This document shows positions 17,965 through 27,691 of a stretch of DNA of 64,000 bases, in pieces. The number at the start of each line of letters is the position of its first letter. Within the stretch, counting starts at the first letter, position 1. A program made the translations under genes and the position numbers. This DNA is from Candidatus Avimuribaculum pullicola (lineage in GTDB: Bacteria > Bacteroidota > Bacteroidia > Bacteroidales > Muribaculaceae). The stretch covers positions 1 through 64,000 of the forward strand of contig DVKC01000014.1 in NCBI GenBank assembly GCA_018716295.1, in the 5' to 3' direction. The notes under the pieces are model-generated. The model was not told where the DNA came from. It searched no databases and saw only the letters and a program-made list of their open reading frames with translations.

Positions 17965-20499
17965 ATGGATAAAAAAATTTATACTTACGAAGAGGCATTT
18001 GCTGCATCGAATGAATATTTCAACGGTGACGAACTTGCCGCAAGAGTGTGGGCAAGTAAATACGCACTGAAAGATTCGTATGGCAACATCTATGAATTGA
18101 CCCCCGACGACATGCATCATCGCATAGCGTCGGAATTGGCACGAATTGAATTGAAATATCCTAATCCAATGCCAGAAGAAGAAATCTATCAATTGTTGAA
18201 AGGTTTTAGGTACATTATTCCACAAGGTAGCCCAATGGCAGGAATTGGTAATAACTATCAACTCGGGTCATTGTCAAACTGTTTTGTGATAGGAATTGAT
18301 GGCGACCCAGATTCATACGGTGGCATTATTAAGATTGATGAGGAGCAAGTGCAGCTCATGAAACGTCGTGGCGGGGTTGGACATGACTTGTCGCACATAA
18401 GGCCAAAAGGTTCACCCGTGAAAAACTCGGCACTTACATCTACTGGACTTGTGCCGTTTATGGAACGATATTCTAATTCCACACGCGAAGTGGCACAAGA
18501 TGGGCGTCGCGGAGCTTTGATGTTGACTGTGAGCATTAAGCATCCCGATTCTGAAGCTTTTATCGATGCAAAAATGACCGAAGGACGTGTTACCGGGGCA
18601 AATGTGTCGGTGAGGATCGATGATGATTTCATGCGTGCCGCTATTAATGGGGAACCTTATGTTCAACAATATCCAGTAAATTCCGACACACCGGTGTACA
18701 AGAAAGAGATAGATGCAATGACACTCTGGCGCAAGATTGTACATAATGCATGGAAAAGTGCCGAACCAGGCGTGCTATTTTGGGATACAATTGAACGTGA
18801 GTCAATTCCCGATTGTTATGCCGACCTTGGATTTAAAACAATTTCGACTAACCCATGTGGCGAAATTCCATTGTGCCCGTATGATAGCTGTCGATTAATT
18901 GCTATTAATTTGTTCTCATACGTGAAGAACCCATTCACAGCCGAGGCTTCGTTTGATTATGATTTGTTCAAGAAACATGTGGCTTGTGCTCAACGGTTGA
19001 TGGACGATATCATAGACCTTGAGATGGAAAAAATCGATATGATTATCGAAAAAATCAAAAGCGACCCGGAAACGATGGAGGTTAAGGAAACGGAACTCCA
19101 CTTATGGCACAAGATAAAGACCAAGACGCTGAAAGGACGACGCACGGGTGTCGGTACAACAGCCGAAGGTGACATGCTTGCAGCTATGGGATTGCGCTAT
19201 GGCAGTGACGAAGCTATCGATTTCTCGGAAAGTGTGCACAAGACACTTGCCATCGCAGCTTATGGGTCTTCGGTTATGATGGCTCAAGAACGTGGCGCAT
19301 TTGAGATTTATGATGCAGAGAGGGAGAAGAACAATCCATTTGTAAATCGGTTGAAAGAAGCTTGTCCTGAATTATATGAGAATATGGTCAAATATGGCCG
19401 TCGCAATATTGCTTGTTTGACGATTGCGCCAACAGGAACGACGAGTCTTATGACTCAAACTACATCGGGCATCGAGCCTGTGTTTATGCCTGTGTATAAA
19501 CGTCGTCGTAAAGTCAATCCTAATGATCCCGATGTGAGAATTGACTATACCGACGAAACGGGCGATAGTTTCGAGGAATACATCGTATATCACCACAAGT
19601 TTATTATGTGGATGAAAACTGTGGGTATTGAGGTAAAAGACAGTTATACTCAAGCCGAACTCGATGAAATAGTTGCAAAGTCGCCATATCATAAAGCCAC
19701 ATCAAACGATATCGATTGGCTTGCAAAGGTGAGGATGCAGGGCCGCATTCAGAAGTGGGTTGACCATTCGATAAGTGTGACTATCAATTTGCCAAGTGAT
19801 GTGACTGAGGATTTGGTTAACGATTTGTATGTCGAAGCTTGGAAAGTTGGTTGCAAAGGGTGTACGGTTTATCGTGAGGGTTCACGTTCGGGCGTGTTGA
19901 TTTCAACTAAGAAAGAGGAAAAGAAGGAGCGTTACATGGCCGAGGAAGAGCATATATTGAAACGCCCGATAGAACTTGAGGCCGACGTTGTAAGATTCCA
20001 GAACAATAAAGAAAAATGGATTGCTTTCATCGGCTTGATAAATGGTCGCCCGTATGAGATTTTTACAGGTTTAGCCGATGACGATGAGGGAATATTCTGT
20101 CCGAAATCGGTTACAAAGGGTAAGATTATCAAGGCAATAGATGAGAATGGAAATAAGCACTATGATTTCCAATTCATCAACAAACGTGGCTATAAAACCA
20201 CAATTGAAGGTTTGTCGGAGAAATTCAACCCTGAATTCTGGAATTATGCCAAGTTGATTTCAGGCGTTTTGCGATATGGTATGCCTATAGATCAAGTGGT
20301 TAAGTTGATAAGTAGTCTTGAACTCAACAACCAGTCGATCAATACATGGAAAATGGGCGTTGAGCGAGCATTGAAAAAATACTTGCCAAACGGTTCTGAG
20401 GCAAAAGGGCAGAAGTGTCCAAAATGCGGCAATGAAACGTTGATATATCAGGAAGGTTGCCTTATATGTACATCTTGCGGCACATCTAAGTGCGGATAA
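17965..20499 (+). CDS. nrdJ: Class II (B12-dependent) ribonucleotide reductase
   Basis: 844 residues. The motif ISTNPCGEIPLCPYDSCRL carries the substrate-site Cys and Glu, and LGSLSNCFVIG holds a redox-active Cys. ACLTIAPTGTTSLMTQTTSG binds phosphate. The C-terminus is a zinc-ribbon-like Cys cluster (CPKCGNE...CLICTSCG), seen in many class II enzymes. It makes deoxyribonucleotides using adenosylcobalamin and works with or without oxygen. No activase or small subunit gene is adjacent, as expected for class II. Followed by a terminator. Confidence 0.94.
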   Translation: MDKKIYTYEEAFAASNEYFNGDELAARVWASKYALKDSYGNIYELTPDDMHHRIASELARIELKYPNPMPEEEIYQLLKGFRYIIPQGSPMAGIGNNYQLGSLSNCFVIGIDGDPDSYGGIIKIDEEQVQLMKRRGGVGHDLSHIRPKGSPVKNSALTSTGLVPFMERYSNSTREVAQDGRRGALMLTVSIKHPDSEAFIDAKMTEGRVTGANVSVRIDDDFMRAAINGEPYVQQYPVNSDTPVYKKEIDAMTLWRKIVHNAWKSAEPGVLFWDTIERESIPDCYADLGFKTISTNPCGEIPLCPYDSCRLIAINLFSYVKNPFTAEASFDYDLFKKHVACAQRLMDDIIDLEMEKIDMIIEKIKSDPETMEVKETELHLWHKIKTKTLKGRRTGVGTTAEGDMLAAMGLRYGSDEAIDFSESVHKTLAIAAYGSSVMMAQERGAFEIYDAEREKNNPFVNRLKEACPELYENMVKYGRRNIACLTIAPTGTTSLMTQTTSGIEPVFMPVYKRRRKVNPNDPDVRIDYTDETGDSFEEYIVYHHKFIMWMKTVGIEVKDSYTQAELDEIVAKSPYHKATSNDIDWLAKVRMQGRIQKWVDHSISVTINLPSDVTEDLVNDLYVEAWKVGCKGCTVYREGSRSGVLISTKKEEKKERYMAEEEHILKRPIELEADVVRFQNNKEKWIAFIGLINGRPYEIFTGLADDDEGIFCPKSVTKGKIIKAIDENGNKHYDFQFINKRGYKTTIEGLSEKFNPEFWNYAKLISGVLRYGMPIDQVVKLISSLELNNQSINTWKMGVERALKKYLPNGSEAKGQKCPKCGNETLIYQEGCLICTSCGTSKCG

Positions 20500-20526
20500 G
20501 CAGACGTATATACCAATAAATAAAAT

Positions 20527-20571
20527 AACTGGACATCTCTTGCTTTCATGGCAGGGCATGTCCAGTTTTTT
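20527..20571 (+). terminator. Rho-independent terminator after nrdJ
   Basis: AACTGGACAT pairs with ATGTCCAGTT (10 bp) around a 21-nt loop, followed by T residues. Confidence 0.8.
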
Positions 20572-20691
20572 CCGTTCTGTGTGGGAAATTGTTAAAAAAA
20601 CTTCATGAGGGAAATTAATAATGTAATTTTCAACCATTGTGGTGCAGAAAAACATTAACTTAGCTATATAAAAAACTTTTCATTGCGTGCC

Positions 20692-22122
20692 ATGGATATG
20701 TCAATTTCAGAATGGATATTTACCATTTTTGCTGTTGTTTATTTAATAACAGTATTGAGCATTATTGGCGTGATTATTTCTGAAAACCGCAATCCTGTGA
20801 AATCGTTGGCATGGATAACTGTACTGCTGTTATTGCCGGTGGTCGGGGTAGGGCTTTATATGTTTTTTGGGCGCAGCATGAAGAGCAAGCGGTTGATTTC
20901 TAATAAGAACAAAAAACGGTTGCTTCGGATTGAGCCATATAAAATAATTGATGAAACCAAGTTGCCTTTGAGCCTTGAATGTCAGCAAGGGATACGGCTT
21001 GCAATGTCGTTGACGGGAGCACGGTATTTTCCAGGTAATCATATCAACATATTTACCGATTGCAGTAAATTGTTTGAACAGTTTAAGATCGATATTGCAA
21101 ATGCAAAAAGTTACATAAACATTCAGTTTTACATCTTTGAAGATGACCGATTGGGGCATGAAATTAGCGACTTGCTTGTAGCAAAAGCTGCCGAAGGTGT
21201 AAAAGTGCGTGTTATTTATGACCACGTGGGATCGTTCAAGGCAAAGGATAGTTTCTTTGCTTCTATGCGGGCAAAAGGAGTAATGGCATTGCCGTTTATG
21301 AAAGTAACTTTTCCACAACTTGCCACAAGGATTAACTGGCGTAACCATAGGAAAATTTCTATAATTGATGGTGAAGTAGGATATATAGGCGGCATGAACA
21401 TAGCCGACAGATATGTCGATGGCGGAGGTTTCGGTCGATGGCGTGATACACATGTGAGGCTTACAGGGCCAGCGGTTGCCGGTTTGCAGTATAATTTTGC
21501 CGTTGACTGGAATTTCATGGGGCAACCATTGCTTGCCGAAAGTACGAAATTGTATGATGTGAAAGATAGCGACGAGGTCGGTGTGCAACTTGTGTCGAGT
21601 GGGCCTACAAGCCGTTGGGGCAATATCCCCATGTTGTTCTTGAAGATGATTGGGAATGCCAAGAAACGCATATACATACAGACACCTTATTTCTTGCCAA
21701 CTGAAAGCATGCTTAAAGCATTGCAAGCGGCTGCATTGGCCAAGGTTGATGTGCGCATCATGATACCTCGGAAATCCGATTCTGTGGTGTTGCGCCTGGC
21801 AACGTTTTCTTATGTTTCGGAATGTATCAAGGCCGGTATCAAGATTTACTTGTACAATGCAGGAATGCTCCATGCCAAGACGCTCATTGTCGATGACGAA
21901 TTTTGTACGACAGGGTCAACCAATTTTGATTTCCGAAGCTTTGAGCATAATTTTGAATGTAATATAATGATGTATAGCACTGAGCTTAATAAGCAAATGG
22001 TGGATATATTCCTTGCCGACCAGAAAGATTGTTTGCGCACGTTGCCGAGTACGTGGCGCAATCGTCCGTTGTATGAACGTTGTTGTGAATCGTTGGTACG
22101 TTTGTTAAGTCCTGTCTTGTAA
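20692..22122 (+). CDS. cls: Cardiolipin synthase (phospholipase D family)
   Basis: 476 residues from the ATG at 20692. Two N-terminal membrane helices (IFTIFAVVYLITVLSIIGVI and a second ending YMFFGR) are followed by two PLD domains with HKD motifs: HRKISIIDGEVGYIGG and HAKTLIVDDEFCTTGSTN. It joins phospholipid head groups to make cardiolipin at the inner membrane. Its stop overlaps the next ATG (TAATG), so the endonuclease-like gene is translationally coupled. Confidence 0.93.
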   Translation: MDMSISEWIFTIFAVVYLITVLSIIGVIISENRNPVKSLAWITVLLLLPVVGVGLYMFFGRSMKSKRLISNKNKKRLLRIEPYKIIDETKLPLSLECQQGIRLAMSLTGARYFPGNHINIFTDCSKLFEQFKIDIANAKSYINIQFYIFEDDRLGHEISDLLVAKAAEGVKVRVIYDHVGSFKAKDSFFASMRAKGVMALPFMKVTFPQLATRINWRNHRKISIIDGEVGYIGGMNIADRYVDGGGFGRWRDTHVRLTGPAVAGLQYNFAVDWNFMGQPLLAESTKLYDVKDSDEVGVQLVSSGPTSRWGNIPMLFLKMIGNAKKRIYIQTPYFLPTESMLKALQAAALAKVDVRIMIPRKSDSVVLRLATFSYVSECIKAGIKIYLYNAGMLHAKTLIVDDEFCTTGSTNFDFRSFEHNFECNIMMYSTELNKQMVDIFLADQKDCLRTLPSTWRNRPLYERCCESLVRLLSPVL

Positions 22123-23171
22123 TGATTATGATGCGCCGCTGTATAATAGTATTATTAACGGTAATTGTTGCTGGATATATGTGTGCCGACAGCAACGATG
22201 GGTATTACCCGTCAACGCTCGAAGGGCTTTGTGGCGAGGATTTGTTGAAGGCTGTAAGGGTGGTAATACGTAATCACGACTCTGTTATGCGGCAATATGA
22301 TGAAGATGTTTTGTGGAATATATTCTCGGTCACCGATAAGCGTGATGATGGAACAGTATGGGACATTTTTTCAAATAGTATGGTCGGCTTTGTTGCTGAT
22401 GATTGCGTGCCTAGTGGTATGGTATGTTGCCATATAGTGCCTCCACAATGGACTGGTGATGCTTATCCATACTCAAATGATTTATCGTTGGACGTACATA
22501 ACATATTTCCTGTTGATGCTGAAGTCGCTACGGTTAAATCTGATTTAATCCCATGGGAAGTTGATAATGCGTTGTATGACAATGGGGTTTGGAAGATGGG
22601 GTATGGTGTTATGCTTGAAACCGAAATTCAGGCATACGAGCCATCTGACGAATATAAAGGTGATGTGGCTCGTGTACTGATGTACGCGGCTGCATGTTAT
22701 GGTGGCGAGTTTCAATGGCAAGGACAATCATGGAGTTTATTTAATGATAATTCCTATCCTGTGTTCAATACGACATCTTTGGCAATGATGCTTTCGTGGT
22801 GTCGAGCCGATCCTGTCGATGACAAGGAGCGAAATCGTAATGAGGCTATATATGCAGTCCAGGGCAATCGTAATCCATTTGTCGATTTCCCCGATTTGTG
22901 TGAATATATATGGGGCGAATTGTCTGGTGTGCCATTTCGTTTTGATGATAGCGATGATAATGATGGCGAATATTTGAAACCGTCATATAATATCGGTGAG
23001 AAAATATGGCTACGCAGTCGGTATGTTCCTGATGATGCTGTGTGGAGTGTAAATGGGCGAGATTGCGCCGGAAACTATATAAAAGCATCTGACTTGGGTG
23101 TAGGGCTGCATGAGTTGAAATTTTCAACTACTTTAGTAACGGGGAAGGTGACAATAGAGATAAAGCAATGA
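22122..23171 (+). CDS. Secreted endonuclease I-like protein, divergent
   Basis: 349 residues with a signal peptide (MRRCIIVLLTVIVAGYMCA). The region CHIVPPQWTGD with DLHN-like SLDVHNIFPVD matches the active-site area of the EndA/Vvn endonuclease I family. The usual metal-binding N-x-x-R after the second motif reads ATVKSD here, so activity is uncertain. The C-terminal 60 residues form a small beta-rich tail. Starts at the overlapping ATG after cls; two further ATGs lie 6 and 9 nt downstream. The next gene overlaps by 4 nt. Confidence 0.7.
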   Translation: MIMMRRCIIVLLTVIVAGYMCADSNDGYYPSTLEGLCGEDLLKAVRVVIRNHDSVMRQYDEDVLWNIFSVTDKRDDGTVWDIFSNSMVGFVADDCVPSGMVCCHIVPPQWTGDAYPYSNDLSLDVHNIFPVDAEVATVKSDLIPWEVDNALYDNGVWKMGYGVMLETEIQAYEPSDEYKGDVARVLMYAAACYGGEFQWQGQSWSLFNDNSYPVFNTTSLAMMLSWCRADPVDDKERNRNEAIYAVQGNRNPFVDFPDLCEYIWGELSGVPFRFDDSDDNDGEYLKPSYNIGEKIWLRSRYVPDDAVWSVNGRDCAGNYIKASDLGVGLHELKFSTTLVTGKVTIEIKQ

Positions 23172-23809
23172 CGAAGCAGGTATTATATGTAATATTATTG
23201 TGCAGTATCGCAATGTTGCTGTCTTGCACCGATGACAAACATCATAGTGAAGAACCTACTACGATATTTTCGTTGTCGCGATACTATGTGGATTTAGCTC
23301 CTGGCGACACTGCCGAGGTGTATGTGTCGGGTGAACTTGAATTTTCGCTTGAATGCAGTGATGAGAATATAGTGACGGCTCGCCGAGAAGGTCGTAAAGC
23401 TATAATAACAGCGATGGCACGCGGTGATGCTGAGGTTTTGTTCCTTACATTGTTTGATGACGTTGCTTGCAAGGTACATGTCGATGAAACTTTATTGGAT
23501 AGGATTGATGAGGAACTTGCCGATGCTACACCGAGGGTATCGGGTATTGGGTATTCGTTGCGGTATGGAGTGCCTGGTATAATGATGATTGAGGGTGCAG
23601 GTAAGTTGGAATTTATAAATATCGCTACAGCCGAAAGGGTAGAGTTGACGTTGGCGCAGTATGGTGCGGGTATAGAGAGAATTAAGGTGAATGGTGTAGC
23701 TCAAGATATCCTGAGCTGTACATTATACAAAGAAACTGGTAACAAGTACTGGTATCTTGTGCTTGTAGATGGCAGTCTTGATGGATTTTGGGTTGTTATA
23801 GAAAGATGA
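23168..23809 (+). CDS. Lipoprotein of unknown function
   Basis: 213 residues. A lipoprotein signal ends in LLSC (Cys20). The next 95 residues look like a BIG2-type Ig-like domain (LSRYYVDLAPGDTAEVYVSG, then a DAEV segment). I do not recognise the C-terminal 100 residues. It overlaps the endonuclease-like gene by 4 nt (ATGA), so the two are translated together; a role with that enzyme at the cell surface is inference. Confidence 0.75.
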   Translation: MTKQVLYVILLCSIAMLLSCTDDKHHSEEPTTIFSLSRYYVDLAPGDTAEVYVSGELEFSLECSDENIVTARREGRKAIITAMARGDAEVLFLTLFDDVACKVHVDETLLDRIDEELADATPRVSGIGYSLRYGVPGIMMIEGAGKLEFINIATAERVELTLAQYGAGIERIKVNGVAQDILSCTLYKETGNKYWYLVLVDGSLDGFWVVIER

Positions 23810-23811
23810 CA

Positions 23812-24627
23812 TTAAAAATACCGAGATTGCAATGACTTGAATTGGGGCGTATTTTTCTCGGCTTCAATCCAGTAGTTAAGACTGTCACAGAGTGTGGTAT
23901 CGGTCTTGCGCAAGATTATTGGCTGGAATTGTGTGAAACTTATACCTGTGGCATAATCTACATTGGTGTAATGTGTGGCAAGGGAGGCTGCTATGGATTG
24001 GTTGATTACGGCATATTCTATTTCACCAGTAGCAACGCGCAGGAATAATTGTTCAGGACCATAGTTGGCATCTTCGGCAACAAATATAGTGTCGCCTATT
24101 TCCCGGCTTAAATTTTCAATGCGGGAACGCATGGGCGAACCTTTCACTACATAAACAGTGTCATGAACAAGGTCGAGTGGAGATTTGGCTGTGACGTTGC
24201 CGTTATTGTTCTTGAGTTGGACAAGCACTTGGTGGTCGAGATACAAGGCTTCGGAAAATAGATATTTATTTTGGTTGTCTTTCGTTGCAGGGAATTGTGC
24301 GACTACCATGTCATAAGTACCTTTTCCAAGTCCTGCAAGAGTGCTTTCAAGCGTTACCACAGGATGAAATGTGAATTTGTGGTTTGAACGTTTTTCGATA
24401 AGCCTCAAAAAGTCGTAGCAGAATCCCCCTAATGTATCATCGTAGGTGTATAGTGATAATGGGGAATATTCAATTGCAATATTGATATTGCCAGTGTCGG
24501 CAATGTCGGTATCTTTGGGTACATTATTGGTGCAATGTTTTAGTGCTACCATCGATGCTATTACTATTGCAATGAGGGCAAGGTATATGAATATGTTGCC
24601 TTTCTTTGGGGTAAGATTGTGAGGCAT
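23812..24627 (-). CDS. Solute-binding protein, family 3 type, membrane-anchored
   Basis: 271 residues. One N-terminal membrane helix (IFIYLALIAIVIASMVAL) is followed by a family 3 periplasmic binding domain: INIAIEYSPLSLYTYDD, LGGFCYDFLRLIEKRSN, GTYDMVVAQFPATKDN and YAVINQSIAASLA. This resembles the sensor half of MltF, but no lytic transglycosylase domain is present, and no ABC permease genes are adjacent. It lies 20 nt downstream of the porin gene in the same direction. Ligand unknown. Confidence 0.8.
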   Translation of the reverse strand: MPHNLTPKKGNIFIYLALIAIVIASMVALKHCTNNVPKDTDIADTGNINIAIEYSPLSLYTYDDTLGGFCYDFLRLIEKRSNHKFTFHPVVTLESTLAGLGKGTYDMVVAQFPATKDNQNKYLFSEALYLDHQVLVQLKNNNGNVTAKSPLDLVHDTVYVVKGSPMRSRIENLSREIGDTIFVAEDANYGPEQLFLRVATGEIEYAVINQSIAASLATHYTNVDYATGISFTQFQPIILRKTDTTLCDSLNYWIEAEKNTPQFKSLQSRYF

Positions 24628-24647
24628 GGCGTATGTATGTTGTGGCG

Positions 24648-26618
24648 TTAATTAGCAAAGTCAACTGAGAGCCCCATTTGGAATTTCATGCCATTTAGGG
24701 GGTAATGTGGGATCGCAAAACTGCCACCCATGAAACTTTCATTGACATGGCTGAACATTACGAAGAAGCGGGTCTTTTTTAATTTCATGTTGGCATATAC
24801 TGTCATGAATGCGAAGTTGCCACACATCACTTCATTTTGTGTGTGAAATGTCATAGTGGCAGGATTGTAGGCTGGTGCGTAATAGCGAGTGTAGTAATTG
24901 CAATCTACGCCAAACTGTACGTGAAGGACACGGGCAATGGGAAATTGCAGGAACATGTTGGAATAAATTGCAAATTTAGGTAGCGGCAAAACTGTTTCGT
25001 TTGACGAAGTTTGATAAGTTAGCGAATTGTTCCAGTTGAAGATTCCGAATTTGAAATTTTGGTCAACTGTTGCGCTGAATACCTGTATATTGTCGCCATG
25101 CTGCGCAGGTAAACCCGAATTATTGAAATATATGAAATTCTGGATATTCTCGACACCAACATCGGCTTTAGTTCTTGTCAATGGGAAAACCAATCGCCCG
25201 CCGAACCTAATGCGTCGTTCTTTTCCAAAATCGTTTTGCCATATATAGTGGTTAGAAATATAATTTTGGATAAAATATGGAACTTCCTTGTTTTTGAAAT
25301 ATCCATAGCCAGTAATTCTAACGCTGTCATTTTTTAATTTGAATTTTGTGGAAATGTCGCCTGACACATCTATGTCGCCAGCTACTGAGCCTACAATACC
25401 AAATTGAGCTGTGGCGTTGTAGGTGAGTATCGAACCGCGTTGCTTGGTTAATTGTCCACCTACCCATATCAAGTTTTCGGTATATGTGTGTGGAATTGTA
25501 TAGCCTGGCAGTGGTGTGAGCAACCCGCTTTCGGCCGAGATGGATTCGATGGTATCGGTGTGCTGGGTGTATTTGCGGAACTCATGTGTAACGTAGGCTG
25601 CAAGTCCAAACTTGGCATACTTGTTAAATCCCTCAAGCATTGAAATACCAAGGGTGTTTGACAATTTCCAGTAACTTGTTTCATCGTTGGTGCCTTGCAG
25701 TGTGAAGTATGAATTGTCGAAATATGAAGTGTCGGTTTCGGCAGTGCTGAGGAATAGATGCTTGTTGCTCTTGTAGTTCATTGTCCATATAAAGCTCGTC
25801 ACTGGTATATATGTGCGGCCTATGATGGTGTCAGTTTCGGGGTCACGGTGGTTCTCGTAATATCCCACTTTGTATCGATGGTTGAGATATAATTCGGTAC
25901 CATATATGCGTGAATGTGCGTCCGTAAGGTTGGTGGGTACTGTTTTCGTGTTTACTGTGGTCGAGCCGCCTTGGACTTGGGCAGGGTCGGTGATGTATCG
26001 GTCATCGGTGATTCCGCCGTTTTCTTTGTTCAAGAAATTGTAGCTGTTGAAGAATGCTTGCAATTCATATCTGTCGCCTGTATAAGAACCAAATACGCGC
26101 CACGTGAAGTCTGATGTTGATTGTCCGTCATATAAACCCTTCGAGTAAATATAGTCCATGGCTGCGCCGACTTCTATTGCTTTGTTGACATTGCCAGAAA
26201 ACACTGCCGACAGCCTGTCTTGGGTGTTGTCGCTTGTTCCCCCCGTGTTGTACGAGAGGATTGTCATCGGTATTCGAGTGTTATAGAACTTTTGGGTCTT
26301 TATAGATGGCAGGTAAACGCTTAATGCGTCTTCGAAGAAGAAATTGGAAATTGCAGGGCGGTCAAAGAATATTTGATCTTGACCTTCGGCTCCAAGGTTA
26401 CCAGTAGTAGCATACGCTTTGCTGGCCATCGAAGGGATAGCCTGCTGGAAATAATTATATTGAAGTGTGTCGATTGTAGATGTGTAGCGCAAACCGAGTG
26501 GCTCGGATATAGTCCAAGCGTATGATGGTTCTACCACAGCGGCATCTTTGGCCAATATTGATGGGGAAATCAATATTACAACCAATGATACAATACAAAA
26601 GATATATTTTATCTTCAT
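24648..26618 (-). CDS. Putative outer-membrane porin (Porin_10 type)
   Basis: 656 residues. A signal peptide (MKIKYIFCIVSLVVILIS to LAK) is followed by a beta-barrel with alternating strands throughout and the N-terminal stretch typical of Porin_10 (IPMTILSYNTGGT). The chain ends in a strand, FQMGLSVDFAN, as outer-membrane barrels do. Likely a diffusion or uptake channel, possibly passing ligand to the solute-binding protein encoded downstream; that pairing is inference from operon structure. It has its own -7 box. Confidence 0.85.
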   Translation of the reverse strand: MKIKYIFCIVSLVVILISPSILAKDAAVVEPSYAWTISEPLGLRYTSTIDTLQYNYFQQAIPSMASKAYATTGNLGAEGQDQIFFDRPAISNFFFEDALSVYLPSIKTQKFYNTRIPMTILSYNTGGTSDNTQDRLSAVFSGNVNKAIEVGAAMDYIYSKGLYDGQSTSDFTWRVFGSYTGDRYELQAFFNSYNFLNKENGGITDDRYITDPAQVQGGSTTVNTKTVPTNLTDAHSRIYGTELYLNHRYKVGYYENHRDPETDTIIGRTYIPVTSFIWTMNYKSNKHLFLSTAETDTSYFDNSYFTLQGTNDETSYWKLSNTLGISMLEGFNKYAKFGLAAYVTHEFRKYTQHTDTIESISAESGLLTPLPGYTIPHTYTENLIWVGGQLTKQRGSILTYNATAQFGIVGSVAGDIDVSGDISTKFKLKNDSVRITGYGYFKNKEVPYFIQNYISNHYIWQNDFGKERRIRFGGRLVFPLTRTKADVGVENIQNFIYFNNSGLPAQHGDNIQVFSATVDQNFKFGIFNWNNSLTYQTSSNETVLPLPKFAIYSNMFLQFPIARVLHVQFGVDCNYYTRYYAPAYNPATMTFHTQNEVMCGNFAFMTVYANMKLKKTRFFVMFSHVNESFMGGSFAIPHYPLNGMKFQMGLSVDFAN

Positions 26619-26681
26619 TAAATATTAGTCGTGTAATGTACAAAAATTCTATCCCTACGGCGACCGTGCCGCAAAGACTTT

Positions 26682-26690
26682 GCAAAAATA
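26682..26690 (-). promoter_or_regulatory. -7 box for the porin operon
   Basis: Reads TATTTTTGC on the minus strand, 64 nt before the porin ATG. Confidence 0.55.
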
Positions 26691-26873
26691 CAAATAAAAA
26701 GGTTACTACTTGGCAAAGTTGCCGTATTATTGCCACTGTAGCTGCGTCAAAAAGTGCGATTGATATGCTATATATGATTGGGCGGGCTGTGTGCTGTCGT
26801 ATGCAAGTGCACTTTTTTACTTCAAATATGGTAAAATAGCGGTATTGGATTGTTGCTTTTCATGGGAATTTAC

Positions 26874-26882
26874 TAAATTTGT
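26874..26882 (+). promoter_or_regulatory. -7 box (TAAATTTGT) for the OmpA gene
   Basis: A GTTG at 26852-26855 sits 18 nt upstream in the -33 position. The box lies 25 nt before the ATG. Confidence 0.65.
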
Positions 26883-26906
26883 AGTATAATCATAAATAAA
26901 ATTATC

Positions 26907-27611
26907 ATGAATGTAAAGAAAATTTCGTGTTGGATTCTAAGTTTGGCTTTGCTTGTAAGTGCATCGGGCTGCACGTCATTGTCATCGCTTAATAATACAT
27001 CGAAAGGTGCGCTGATTGGTACTGGTGGTGGTGCGGCTCTTGGCGCAGGAGTCGGAGCATTGGCTGGTGGCGGAAAGGGTGCTGCAATTGGTGCTGTAGT
27101 AGGTACTGCAATTGGTGCTACGGCGGGCACGTTGATTGGGCGCAAGATGGATAAGCAACAAGAAGAGATTGCTCAAATAGAAGGTGCCGAAGTGGAACAG
27201 GTTACCGACGTGAATAATTTACAAGCTATCAAAGTGACATTTAATAGTGGTATATTGTTTGCTACCAATAAGAGCGACCTCAGTGCATCGGCTCGCCAGT
27301 CGTTGAGTGAATTTGCCGTGTCGTTGCAAAATAACCCACAGACCGACGTTGTAATTAATGGGCACACCGACAATACGGGTACTCGCGCTGTAAATGACCG
27401 TTTGTCGAAAGAGCGCGCTCAAGCTGTAGCGAATTATTTGATAGGTTCGGGAGTGTCGAGTAGCCGACTGACAACCAATGGGCTGGCGTATGATTATCCT
27501 GTTGCTGATAATTCGACTGAGGCTGGTCGTGCACAAAACAGGCGTGTGGAGATATATATTACTGCCAATGCCGACATGATTAACGCTGCCAATGCGGGTA
27601 CTCTGCAATAG
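26907..27611 (+). CDS. OmpA-family lipoprotein with glycine zipper
   Basis: 234 residues. The lipoprotein signal ends in ASGC (Cys22). Residues 35-75 are a glycine-zipper membrane stretch (LIGTGGGAALGAGVGAL). The C-terminal OmpA domain has VVINGHTDNTGTRAVNDRLS and ends with GRAQNRRVEIYI, which bind peptidoglycan. This is a Pal/YiaD-type protein that tethers the outer membrane to the wall. It stands alone and is followed by a strong terminator. Start is supported by the promoter 25 nt upstream. Confidence 0.92.
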   Translation: MNVKKISCWILSLALLVSASGCTSLSSLNNTSKGALIGTGGGAALGAGVGALAGGGKGAAIGAVVGTAIGATAGTLIGRKMDKQQEEIAQIEGAEVEQVTDVNNLQAIKVTFNSGILFATNKSDLSASARQSLSEFAVSLQNNPQTDVVINGHTDNTGTRAVNDRLSKERAQAVANYLIGSGVSSSRLTTNGLAYDYPVADNSTEAGRAQNRRVEIYITANADMINAANAGTLQ

Positions 27612-27627
27612 ATCAAAAACATGATAT

Positions 27628-27668
27628 AAAAAATAGAGGATGCAACAAGTGTGCGTCCTCTATTTTTT
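27628..27668 (+). terminator. Bidirectional-looking terminator after the OmpA gene
   Basis: AAAAAATAGAGGA pairs with TCCTCTATTTTTT, extending by three more pairs with one G-U, around a 9-nt loop. The A and T runs on both sides allow function for the facing lysO transcript too. Confidence 0.85.
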
Positions 27669-27691
27669 ATGTTTGATTTATACTATAGTTA

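Noticed and set aside
20830-21873. 347-codon open frame antisense to cardiolipin synthase
   Set aside because: Same reason: cls has both HKD motifs, and the antisense product is rich in His and Cys with no fold.
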